A stretch of 64,000 bases of DNA from Stropharia rugosoannulata. Lineage: Eukaryota > Basidiomycota > Agaricomycetes > Agaricales > Strophariaceae. Where the stretch lies: contig JANCIK010000012.1 in the NCBI GenBank assembly GCA_028532985.1, positions 1,364,001 through 1,428,000 on the forward strand. The letters run 5' to 3'. The notes beneath the pieces are model-generated. The model had not been told where the DNA came from. It saw only the letters and a list, made by a program, of their open reading frames with translations, and made no database searches. The position numbers were made by a program, and so were the translations under genes. Shown here piece by piece: positions 20,947-31,142 of this stretch. Position 1 is the first letter of the stretch. Every line of letters begins with the position of its first letter.

Positions 20947-23822
20947 CATCAGGAAAATGACTTTTGTCCCCAGGGGCTTTGTATCTCCCTGGCACTGCCT
21001 TAGAGATCCTAAGGCAGCCAGGGCATGCAAAGCAGCCAGGGCCCTTAGGTGCACTCAGGGCAAGGTCCCTCTGCAAACTACCAGGTACAACTTTCCCAAG
21101 GCAATCCAGGGCAGCTCAAGGCATCCTAGGATCCACCAGATGGGCCTTGTATCATTCAAAGATGTTTATATATAATGCCATTTAACAAGTACTATTCAAA
21201 CTTCTTATAAAAAACAAGTTATATATTGACTCTAACTACACTAGATAATACAGTATTCATGTAGATACATATAATACAACACAGTGATAGGGCGCTTATG
21301 AAGATAGTAATTCTGCACGGAATAACGCGTTCAGGGGCTCATTAGAAAGCCTGAATTAACGCGAAGAAGCTCCAAAAAACCGCGACGCAATTGAGGAAGT
21401 TGTTCTTGACTTAGAGCAAAATTAGTCCAAGACAGGGAGATGGAGGAGGACATGGCTACTCACAGGCATCCAGGAGTCTCAAAATTTGTGTAAGGAACGC
21501 GTTCAAACCCCACATAAATGGTGAATAAACATGCCAAGTTGCGAAAGCCTTTGTTGAAAATTGAAGGAAGGAGATGATATTCAACTCTGCAATAGTAGTC
21601 ATATTGTCAATAGGGACATTGGATATTGAAGGCGTATCGGACGCCATAAACTGGTTGATTAGTCGATACATATCTATAGTAAAAGACTCCAAAAGAATTA
21701 GCCAAAAATACGAACAGGAACCCAAGATATGAAGTACTTTACCTGGAGGAGGGAGGGGGAGGAGGAGCACATGGCGGATTTTTGGATTCCAAGCGACAAT
21801 ATATAGCGTTTAAGGGCTCGTTAGAAAGCTACAATCAAGGTGAGTTCATCATAGAAAGAATTAAGGAGATTGGAGACGAACCTATGTCAGAATCAAAGAA
21901 ATACTCCAAAACTCCGAAGTTGACTAGCAACTTGAGATGAAGGACGCTTGGTGGCCCCAAAAATTAATCCGTCACAGGAGAGGGTACCTTATGTAGTTGA
22001 GTAAGTTATCCCAAAGTTTGAGACACTCAGGACATCTAGAAGCGCACCTATGAATTAATTTGTCCCACCTATGGGTAGGAGGATACACAGAGTGAGATCG
22101 CCCTCAAGCTTGTCAAATCGCGCAATTAATGGTACTGTTCGATAGGTATTAATGAGACGAACCAGGAAATGCAAAGATCATACTGTTTGGCCGGGTATTG
22201 ACAGATATATGAGGGAAAATGCATCCTAGGGGGACTTGACACCTATAAGATGATACTTGGCAAGTACTGGATGAATTGGCATGATCTTGGAGACGTTTGG
22301 CAGAGGACTAAGATGGTCTTGAAGGTGCAAAAGGAATTAGGAGTGAAGGTGGACAGGATCTGGAGTTATGGCACTTACAAGCAGAGGCAGTCCAGGGGCA
22401 GGAGGAGCACATCACAGTTGGACGGCTTCCAGACGTCGGAATCAAACATTCAAGGACTCGATGGAATCCCCTAATCTTCAGGAGCTCATATATGAAAAGA
22501 ACGACGCAATAAACCCAACACATACCTTTAAAATCGATAAAACATCGGAAAATAGGGGAAGGAGAGAGACATAGCTGGTTCTTGCCTTCCAAGCAACCAA
22601 ATCCATCGGTCTTGAGCTCGTTAGAATCGCATAATTGCCCACAATATGAATATGCGGTGACCTAGGGCTCGGAGGAAACAGACAAGATAGAAAGTGGTGA
22701 AAGGGGACTTGACACCTATAAGATGATACTTGGCAAGTACAGGATGGATTAGCATGATCTTGGGGACGGTTTGCAGAGGACTAGAATGCTCTTAAAGGTG
22801 CAAAAAGAATTGAGAGTAAAGGTGGACAGGATCTGGAGTTATGGCACTTTCAAGCAGAGGAAGTCTAGGGACAGGAGGAGCACATCACAGTTGGACGGCT
22901 TCTAGGTGTCAGAATCGAACGTTCAAGTACTTGATAGAATCCCCTAATCTTCAGGAGCTCATATGTGAAAAGAACGATGCAATAAACCCAATACATACCT
23001 TTAAAACCGATAAAACATCGGAAAACAGGGGAAGAGACATAGCTGGTTCTGGCCTTCCAGACATCCAAAATCTTAGGTCTTGGGTTCGTTAGAATCGCAT
23101 CATTGCCCACATTATGAATCTGGGGCGACCGAGGGCTCGGAAGAAACAGAAAAGAAAGAAAATGGTGATATGTTCCAATAGGGGTCCCAAAATGATCACC
23201 AGTTTGCGCATCGAATACTGGTTTGTTTGGAGTGTTCTTGGGTGCGTTAGAAACGTATAAATGAACTAAAGACGTACCAAAAACCCGTTTGATAATGCAG
23301 TTCACCGTTCCGACGATATAAAGAAATCTCTATAGGGATGGGCCTATTCCATCCACATTTGCCCTCCTGACATAAATCCAAGCTCTAGACCAGATCTAAC
23401 AAGGTAGCAACCACCAAGGACTGCCTGAGTAGAGTAGAGCCTAAGCATACAAGAAAAGTTGAGGAAGGGGAGTGGGGAACATGAGAGTGAAGTGCAAGTG
23501 AACTTAGAGGACTTAGTCGACTTAGTGTGATATTGGATAGGCTTACATAATCAAATTATCGCACTATTTGAAGTACTTAAATGGGCATGTCACCCACATA
23601 ATGTGTATAATTTTAATGTTTGAAAATCAACAATGAAGGTGGGAAAAGTCGTTCAAGCTGGCTTTATTTCCCCACGTTGCATGGAAATTCAAAGCATGCC
23701 AGGGCATGCCAGGACATGCCAAGGCATCTCATGACATCCTAAAGTAGTTAAAGGCCCCATCAATTGATGATCTGATTGCACTTTCCTAAAGTGCCCTCCG
23801 ATCAAAAGTCTTTTTTGTGATG
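20947..23822. mobile_element. Family I terminal-inverted-repeat element, copy 1 (2876 bp)
   Basis: Starts CATCAGGAAAATGACTTTTG and ends with the inverse of CATCACAAAAAAGACTTTTG. It is flanked by a 2-bp duplication, TC, at 20945-20946 and 23823-23824. It lies inside the DIRS-type element, and its removal restores that element's frame. Copies 2 and 3 are almost identical over the shared parts, but copy 1 carries an extra internal unit of about 473 bp: the segment starting at 22232 recurs at 22705, with divergence. I see no transposase frame, so it is presumably non-autonomous. Both ends carry short repeated motifs (CAGGGCATGC and GCATGCCAGG types), like the subterminal repeats of CACTA-type transposons. 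Confidence 0.8.
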
Positions 23823-24065
23823 TCCCTTGTTCCAGTCCATGCAAATTGGGTCGTTTCCCTTGCATAAGAACAATTTTCCTGCTCGGCAGATGCAGTGCAT
23901 TTCCTGGGAATAGTCCCAAAGTTTGTCCCTGGCACAGGAGGCAAAGTGGTGGTAGCAGCCAAGGCAGACTGCACAGATGCTTTGGCCACTTCTGTTGGTG
24001 CCTGTGCCACTGAAAAAATCCTGGCAGTTTCAGTTGGAAGAGGTTTGGCCATGAGGGGATGCTGA
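23823..24065 (-). pseudogene. DIRS-type element, linker between ORF1 and RT (part 1)
   Basis: The minus-strand frame holds MAKPLPTETARIF and a Cys-containing stretch (RKCTASAEQENCSYARETTQ) that might be a decayed zinc-knuckle region. It is separated from ORF1 by the family II element at 24066-25107 and from the rest of the pol region by family I copy 1. Its place between ORF1 and RT is the reason for the assignment. Confidence 0.5.
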
Positions 24066-25107
24066 CATCAGGAAAAAGACTTTTTTGAAAAAAGTCTTTT
24101 AATTTTTTAAAAAGACTTAAAAAGACTTAAAAAGACCCCAGGAGACCTGGGTCTCTAGGAGACTTTTAAAGCAAAGTCTCCAGGTATCAAACTTTTAAAG
24201 ACTTTTTTATGTCTCTAGGAGTCTCTTTAATGTCTTTTTATGTGTTCATAATGTCTCTAGATGTCTCTAAATGTCTTTTAATGTTACATTTTTGCTTTAT
24301 AAAAACATTAAAAACATGACCTCATCTTAGCCAAATCACTACTACATAGATTAGATTGCATTTGTAAGTAGGTAATTAGGTATATTTAAATGTACTTAAG
24401 ATTTGTCATGAAGTAACTATATTAGTCAGCATCTTACATAAACATACAATGGCAAATAAACCATCACATTAACTTGGGTACAATGGGAAGGGGAACTTCT
24501 GTTGTGGAAATAATTTGCATTTGCCAGAAATTGAACCAACAGCTTCATACATGACTTAAAACCAGCATACTTTCCCCTACACCATCTGCCTGTGTATATA
24601 ATCTAACTGCAGGTCAAATATAATGGTAATGCTCTAGATTACATTAATTTGTTACATCACAAGTCATTGAATTTAGTCATGTTCAGATGTATTTTATATA
24701 AGACCCACAATGTAGATTACTAGTATTAGTTGACAATAGCTATTTATAAGTCAATTTTTTCCTAGGTTCTTATGTCTTTAAATGTCTTTTTGAGTCTTTT
24801 TGTAGCTTTTTAATACACTTTATGAGACATTTTTAATATCTTTTAGAGACATAAAAAGATTTATACAATTACATCAATACATTTAAATACTTAAAAAAAT
24901 TGAAAGACTTTAAAAGACATAAAAAGACCTAAAAAGACATTGGAAGAATTACATATTTCCCTAAAGTCTCTAGGAGACCTTTAAAAGTATAAAAAAGACA
25001 TAAAATTCACCAAAAGACATATTGATGTCTCAAAAAGACACTAAATTTCCCAAGAGACACATAGATGTCTCAAAAAGTCTCTTTTCAAAAAAGTGGTTTT
25101 CCTGATG
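24066..25107. mobile_element. Family II terminal-inverted-repeat element, copy a (1042 bp)
   Basis: Starts CATCAGGAAAAAGAC and ends GTGGTTTTCCTGATG, with a 2-bp duplication GA on both sides (24064-24065, 25108-25109). The two ends are rich in short repeated words built on GTCT and AAAAAGAC, such as GTCTCTAGGAGAC and AAAAAGACTTAAAAAGACTT. The centre is AT-rich. There is no coding frame of note, so it is non-autonomous. It sits in the DIRS-type element. Related copies are at 43185-44231 and, inverted, at 57659-58712. Confidence 0.8.
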
Positions 25108-25524
25108 GAGTATCTGCTGGAGGATGCTCTATCCCCTGTGTTATAATCTCATTGTTGTCTCGGGCCATTGGGCTGGGTAAACATGTGCATATATGCAGAT
25201 AACAAGCAGGTGATAAGGTGAAGCAAGCAGTTGTAAGCATAGCAAGTGCATGGGGACAGCCCACAGTGATTCAGGAGTGTTAACAAGCAGGTGAACGAGC
25301 AAATAAACAAGCAGTTGAGCAAGCAAGGGTAACGAGCAGGTAGAAGAGCATATAAAACAAGCAAGCATAATCAAGAGGCATAACAAGCGGGGATGATGTT
25401 GGTTGTTGGTGAGTTGTACGAGGATTGAAGGGAAATAATGCATCAGTGAAATGGGTAAGTTGAACGGACAATGAGAACCGACCTGTATGCATGAAATTAT
25501 GTCTCGAAACTCTTTTTGCATCAT
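25108..25524 (-). other. Linker or intron of the DIRS-type element
   Basis: Between the ORF1 stop (25525) and the family II element. Minus-strand DNA rich in TGCTTGTT and CTTGCTTG words, with a GTCGGT after CATACAG that could be a splice donor and a CCCAG near 25175 that could be the acceptor. It may be an intron joining ORF1 to the downstream frame; I see no protein motif in it. Confidence 0.3.
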
Positions 25525-26463
25525 TCAAATAGAACATTGCATTTCAGTTTGAATGCTTGCCTTCCAAGCAAGTGTCTTTGTTTCATCCGTCTTTAACTTC
25601 TCAGATAAGACCTGTTTGAGCATTCTGTCGAGTTCAACCGTGTCGATTCCTGCAAGTGGGTAAACTGAGTCACCAATAGCAGCTTTAGTATGACAATGCC
25701 ACTGCTTTCTTTCGAGATCAAGGTATAATTTGAGGGTGTTATTGTGATTAGTATTGTTGCTGTAGCAGAAGTCATGGTGGAGGGTGTCTTCAAACCAGTT
25801 GAAATACATGTCAACTGTGGTCTGCAGCCAAGTAGCCTCAGAGATTTTATTTATGAAATGAGGATAAGCAATAGATATTTGCTCAAAAGAAAGAAAGTGA
25901 TTGTCAAGGACATTGGTTGCAGTGGTTTTGTCCAGTTTGGGGGCCCATTCGACTGTGTTGTCAGCTGTTGTTATTAGGTTGCCAGTATTTTCTTTTTTGT
26001 TGTTGGGGTTGTTAGCTACAGCCTTGAGACCCTCGTTTGTAAAGTGCCAGAGTGGAACATATTCTCCTTTCAGCAGACACACAGAAACAGCAGCAGATGG
26101 GATTACAGGTAGACCAGTAGGCAGGGGACGAGAGAAATCGACACAGACGTACTTAGATTTGTTCTTTCGTTGGTCTTCCTTCTCAGCATCTGCAATACAT
26201 TGGTCATTTTCGGTTTTTTTGAGTAGAGCACATTGTTCTGTAGCAAGGCAACATTCTTCTTGGGCGGCCTTGACAGCAGCTTGTTCTGCATCCCAAGCAG
26301 CTTTGTTGGCATCATTGATACCTTCCCAAGTATGATTCATGATTTGAACGATGTTCTCCGGAGGAATACCAGAATTAACGAGAGCTTGGTGCCAGCAAAT
26401 TGATCTGTCGAGAAATCAGGGCACATAGTGTTGTAAGGATTGTTGGGGAAGTTGGCCATTTTG
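25525..26463 (-). pseudogene. ORF1 (Gag-like) protein of the DIRS-type element
   Basis: The minus-strand frame from 26340 encodes 271 residues. It starts with a charged coiled-coil-like region (AAWDAEQAAVKAAQEE), followed by an aromatic-rich domain with YVPLWHFTNEGL, an acidic DNHFLSFEQI segment, and HDFCYSNN near RKQWHCHTKAA. From memory this resembles proteins common in Agaricomycetes that begin with an NPYNTM motif. That motif is present just upstream (start about 26463, MANFPNNPYNTMCPDF) but in another frame, so a small frameshift lies near 26400. The family's role is not established; its place upstream of the RT on the same strand suggests a Gag-like structural protein. Confidence in the family is moderate and in the function low. 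Confidence 0.5.
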
Positions 26464-27209
26464 AAAAAGAAAAGAAAAGGGTGACTATGCAGAATATGTA
26501 TAGAGTTGTTTAACTGGGTGTATGCACTTGCATGTGATGCAAACCGACTCAGTGTTATGCACTGTTGATGTGGACAGTGGAGAGATGTCAGCTGCTCTCT
26601 GCTTTCATTTCGTCACACAGATTCACTTCTGCATCATGCTCACGTGCTTGCTTTACTCAGAAGGTATCACAGTTGGCAATTGCTATGGTGCACAAATCTT
26701 AGCCACTGCTACTTTTGTACAGCAGCCAAATTGGCTGCAGATTTTTTTCCTTTTTTTGTACCTCAAAACCAGCCCAAAATGGGCTTGATCAAGGCTTGAT
26801 GCCCAGTGAGAAATGACCTTAAAGAAACCTATAGAAATCTTTTATTTTCTTTACAAATAGGTTTGTTTGTAAAGAAAAATGGAACATACATATGTTTCAA
26901 TAGGTGAGAAGTCTTTATAAATATGTCAGAGATTTGATAAAAACATGCTGACTGTGGGCTAGTGTGACAACTAACATGGGATATTAGCAATATATGCTTG
27001 TGTTGTGACAGTGCTGCCTTGCTGTTGGCAACAGTCCGGCAGCGTTAGCATGAGGTCACATGTTGTTTCAACATGGGCAACACTGTTGGTTGATACTATT
27101 CTTACTCTCCCACCTACTATCTCCATCCCACTCTCTTCCACTCCCTCCCAGGCCTCTCCAGGGAATCCCTTGCCCATCCCTTGTATTTTCCCCTTTGTAA
27201 CAACATAAC
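26464..27209. other. Spacer between two mobile elements
   Basis: No supported gene. The stretch from 27095 to 27209 is pyrimidine-rich and leads to the Plavaka-like start at 27210, so it may be that gene's promoter and leader. Confidence 0.35.
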
Positions 27210-27862
27210 TATGCCCAAGCAAGTTAAACAGAACCACTGGCAAGACACTGACAAAGAGGAGTTAAAAGTGTGCTGTACTATCTGCAACAAGTCATTTGCC
27301 CCACATGGTCTACACAGGCATCAGAAAGCATGCGCAGCCAGAGCAGAAGAAGAATGCCAGGATGCTGCTTTCTGTTTACAGAAGGCGCGGCAAAAGAAGG
27401 GTGAGTACAAACTGCATGCCATTTATGTATTGCTATTTATGTAGCATTCTATAGCATCACATCGGCCTCCTGGATCAATCCTGCCACGGAGCATAAAGCC
27501 ATGGGAAAATTTACCTCCACCAAGTGTCAAGCCAGCAGGTATGCCGGGACTCATTGCATATTTATTGATTAGCTGACTTATCTAAATGCTTAGTGGCAGC
27601 ACCATTGGATCCCTCCCCTCTCGAGAAAATTGTGGATCCCTTTTTTTTGTGTCTAGACTTTGAGGTTGCTGAGTTGGCCCATGACCTATCTTTGAGCAAA
27701 ACTGAGATGCAAAGGATCCTCAACATTATTCTGGAGGCACAGGATCCCCAGAAATCCAAGGTATCATTCCAAACTGTCAAGGACATCGAGGATACCTGGG
27801 CCACTGCAGCACTGCAGGTTCGGCAATGCTCGGCCCGTTGGCAACTGACTTCAGCATGTTGA
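27210..27862 (+). pseudogene. N-terminal fragment of a Plavaka-type transposase
   Basis: Three exons fit (27210-27400, 27455-27538, 27594-27862). The start holds a C2H2-like finger, CCTICNKSFAPHGLHRHQ followed by a further Cys. The third exon has PFF then LDFEVAELAHDLSLSKTEMQ and a QTVKDIEDTW motif. I recognise this pattern from the N-terminal part of basidiomycete Plavaka transposases, where a zinc finger is followed by a DFE(V)AE helix pair. The frame ends at TGA 27860-27862, and no catalytic part follows, so it is a fragment. Plavaka transposases are about 800-1000 residues long. A matching downstream part, on the opposite strand, is at 35690-36300, but there is no evidence the two belonged together. 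Confidence 0.6.
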
Positions 27863-28940
27863 AACGGTAGAGCCATTTTAGTGGCAACAACTATTATTTT
27901 TGGTACAATGTTTAATTACACTAGCTTGCCATTAACTCGGCATACTGCACAGCAACGGATCACAATGCATTTTAACTATTTTTGGCCGGCAGAGACAAAA
28001 CATAATGAGATACCTTCAAACATAGTAAAATGTATAAATGAATATAATCAATTCTATTGCTATCTAGATGCTGTACATCTGTTCTCATATAATGAAATAC
28101 AGTAATACCTAGCTCATACCTAGCTCATACTCGGCTTCGAGCCTCCTCCTAGCATGCTAAGGTGCCATAAGAATTCTTGCCCCTGCTACATTGATATGCA
28201 GTTGGGAAAAGACAATATTACTAGAGCACATACACACATACTGTGAATCTTGCATGTCAATACATGTGTTTGATGGTTGTTAATCAATTTAGTCAGTAAT
28301 AGAAGGCATATCAAGTGTGTATGCACTGACCTTGGTCTTTTTAACAAGGTTGAGATGGCCAGTGAGCTTACTGTGTACAATTTCATCAGGATTGGGTTTG
28401 AAAAATGGCATATCAGAACTACTAACCTTACAAGTTTTGCCAGACACCAACAGCCAGCAAACCTCACAAGCATACAACAATGTTGGGTACATGCATGTCT
28501 TGTGTCCTGCATGCCAAACATTATAATGTAGAACAAGCAGTGTTGGTATTGTCTATTGAATGGCAAACAAGTGTGCTCCATTGACCAGAGACTGGAGGGG
28601 CAGGCTTCATTTGTTCTTCATCATCACAAGGTAAGTTCTTAAGTTCTGCATATTCACAGGTAACTCATCTACTCTATGTTTTGCACACTGTCACCCCTGT
28701 GTTGCCCTTATCTTCTCTACCAAACAGCTGGTTATAGTCCTGGGGATGGTATTGGGAGAAAGAGAAGAGTTTGAACATAACATGCATGCAAAGCATCACG
28801 GTGACAGGCCTGCATTTACACCAAGGCTGTAAGTGGCCACAGTGGGCGGTTTGGGCTGAAGTGCAAGGGTACAGTGGAGCAGTGACTAGCCTGGTCAGCT
28901 GTCTCAGTGCTCAGCACATGTATCACAAATCTATCACGCA
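27863..28940. other. Unclassified repeat-rich DNA
   Basis: No gene supported. A minus-strand frame at 28289-28492 (ACEVCWLLVSGKTCKVSS; then DMPFFKPNPDEIVHSKLTG) looks protein-like but I cannot place it. It may be a fragment of another mobile-element gene. Confidence 0.3.
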
Positions 28941-30203
28941 TGTGCTCTGCAGGCGGTTGTGTGGGGTTCAGCAGACTGTATGAGCAATAAGTACACAGTT
29001 GGAGTACCTGGAACAGCTGTCAGCAGAGCACATAATGGTTACTGTCATCTCAGCAGACAACAGGAGTACAGCTGAGCGGAAAATATCAAAGGCAATGAGC
29101 AGGACTGTGTGTAGACGGCGTCTCAAAGGGGCCCAGCAGAACACATCACAAAGGTGAAATTTGCCTAAGTCCACTCATCAGGTGACCGTGAGCGTGTGAT
29201 GCCCGAGGGAATGAACATGCACATAGCACGGACTCCGCTGGGGAACTTTGGCAGCAGTAGCCAGGCCTTAATGACCAAGAAGGAACTGCCCAGTGGAGTT
29301 TAACGGCATCTCTCGGCAGAGGCTGGCAGCACAACAGGATCAGGGCATGCTCAGCAGAGTAGTCATCAAAAACATCCAGCGGAGGCACATGCGCTCAGCA
29401 GACCTTTGGTCCGGCATTGCTAGTATTTACTCTCCACCTAAATTAGTACACAGGGCCTGTCTATATAAACTTGTAATTGTAACTACGGAAATCAAGCAAT
29501 TGTCTACCCACTAGATCTGTGTGTTGGGCTCTGTCCCAGACTGTCAGCGGGCTGTGTTTAGCTTTTGTTAGGGTTTTAACTGTGAAGTGTATTGTGAATT
29601 ATAGAAGTTTTGGATAGCTTCAGGCTACTGGGTCATTTGGAGAGCTCAGCAGGGAGTCAGTACAACTGTGTACAAAAACTTGTGCTGTAGTGTTTTGTGA
29701 ATTGAGACTGCACCACCAGGTGAACAAGGTTCTGGATAGCCTCAGCAGAATAGGACTTTGGACAGTCCCAGCAGAATGACTTTGGATAGTCAGCAGAGCA
29801 AGGCACAATTGGGAATACCAGCTTGTGTGAGCATCTGCATCAGTCACCGGACCTCAAACCCACTCAGCGGAATAAGCCCCGCAGAGCCACCATCAAAACT
29901 ATACATTACTATCGATACCCTGCGCTCAGCGGAGGTTGCCCAGACATTAATCTGAGACTTCTAGAATTAAACCCCTCCTTAAAAACAAACTTGCAGGCAC
30001 TGTACAGCAGACATCTGGACAAAACTTACAAGACCCTTAAACATCACAATCTGCTCAGCAGAGAGGTACCAGGAGAAGTGTAGACATCTATAACCCGCTT
30101 AGCTGAAGAGCATCCATTGCTCAATCTAGGTGATAGGATCTCGCTCTGCTGGGGTTGTGTGTGTTGTGTTTCTTGTGATTTGAGTCTAGCCCCACGGCAG
30201 ACC
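28941..30203 (+). repeat. LTR-like region with a dispersed CAGCAGA/CAGCGGA motif
   Basis: The motif CAGCAGA or its variants CAGCGGA and CAGCAGG occurs about 18 times in 1.25 kb, for example at 29017, 29053, 29354, 29396, 29648, 29741, 29769, 29791, 29868 and 30055, usually preceded by CT or TC. A TATATAAAC box near 29462 followed by a U5-like stretch suggests part of a 5' LTR and leader. The region ends where the gypsy RT becomes readable (about 30204). It is not a simple tandem repeat, because spacing is irregular. I do not know its function. One more copy of the motif is at about 49024. Confidence 0.4.
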
Positions 30204-31142
30204 TCTCAACGGAAGCTTTTTTCCAAACTAAGATGGACCCAGACAGCATTAAGTATACAGCTATTTCAACACCATTTGGAGCTTATGAATGGACAGTTAT
30301 GCCCATGGGTTTTCATAATTCACCAGCCATTCAGCAACAACATCTCAGCAATGCTCTACGACACCTTATTGGAAAGATCTGTCATGTTTATCTCGATGAT
30401 ATTATCATTTGGTCAAATTCATTACAGGAACACATGGTGAATGTCAAGCTTGTACTTGATGCTCTTTGCCAAAATTGTCTGTATTGTAATCCTGCTAAGA
30501 CTAGGCTGTTTTGTTATGATGTGGAATTTCTGGGCCATAAAATTTTGCAGAATGGTATTGAGCTGTGTGACAAAAAGGTTTCCAAGATCTTGGAATGGCC
30601 GGCACCTCGTTCAGCAAAGGAAGTTCGTCAGTTTTTGAGTCTTGTACACTATTTGAATGCCTTTCTGCCACACCTAGCTGCTCAGTCTCGCATTCTGGAT
30701 GAACTCACCACCAAAGAGGCAGAGAAAAACTTCCTGTTTTGGTCAGATTGCTATCAGCAGGCTTTCGACACTGTTAAACAGATTGTTACTTCTCGGGACT
30801 GCCTCACAACAATAGACTATGACTCTCCAGATCATAAGATCTTTCTTACCACAGATGCTAGTGATACATGTTCAGGTGCAGTTCTATCTTTTGGAAAGAC
30901 ATGGCAGATGGCAAGACCTGTTGCTTTTGATTCTATGACTTTCAAAGGTCCTGAACTTAATTACCCTACTCATGAAAAGGAGCTTCTTGCCATCATTTGT
31001 GCCTTACATTGTTGGAAGGTTGATCTCCTTGGTGCAGAATTCACGGTTTACACCGACCATAAAACCTTGTTGAACTTTCAGCATCAACCTACATTGTCTC
31101 GACAACAAGCACGTTGGATGGAAGATCTCTGTATTTTTGACT
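30204..31142 (+). pseudogene. Ty3/gypsy reverse transcriptase and RNase H (5' part)
   Basis: The frame carries AFFQTKMDPDS, then TPFGAYEWTVMPMGFHNSPA and the catalytic box VYLDDIIIWS. The thumb and connection follow (VEFLGHKILQNGI), then the RNase H start with TTDASDTCSGAVLSF and the YPTHEKELLAII box. It stops abruptly in RNase H at 31142 because a family I element was inserted; the frame resumes at 33545. The N-terminal part of RT, the protease and Gag are missing or unrecognisable. Together with the piece at 33545-35336 this is a chromodomain-bearing gypsy element. It has no introns. Confidence 0.85.

Larger units (their letters stand above)
16607..26463 (-). mobile_element. DIRS-type tyrosine-recombinase retroelement, interrupted and decayed
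   Basis: On the minus strand the parts follow in the order ORF1-like protein (26463-25525), a short linker coding piece, reverse transcriptase, RNase H and tyrosine recombinase (ending at 16607). This order, and the use of a tyrosine recombinase in place of a DDE integrase, defines DIRS/Ngaro-type retroelements. Three later insertions account for its length: 18701-19665, 20947-23822 and 24066-25107. Without them the element is about 5 kb, a normal size. Removing each insertion with one copy of its target duplication rejoins the coding frame. I did not locate the terminal or internal repeats, so DIRS-like versus Ngaro-like is open. Confidence 0.75.

Noticed and set aside
21456..22474. Small frames repeated in all family I copies (104 and 74 codons) as genes
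   Set aside because: They are repeated because the copies are nearly identical, not because of selection. They have no start context, splice logic or family motif, and the frames break in the extra unit of copy 1.
20947..23822. Family I as a Helitron
   Set aside because: It has clear terminal inverted repeats and a 2-bp duplication, not the TC...CTRR ends without duplication expected for Helitrons.
28941..30203. The CAGCAGA array as a CRISPR-like or microsatellite array
   Set aside because: The spacing is irregular, the word is only 7 bases, and the genome is eukaryotic. No equal-length spacers exist.
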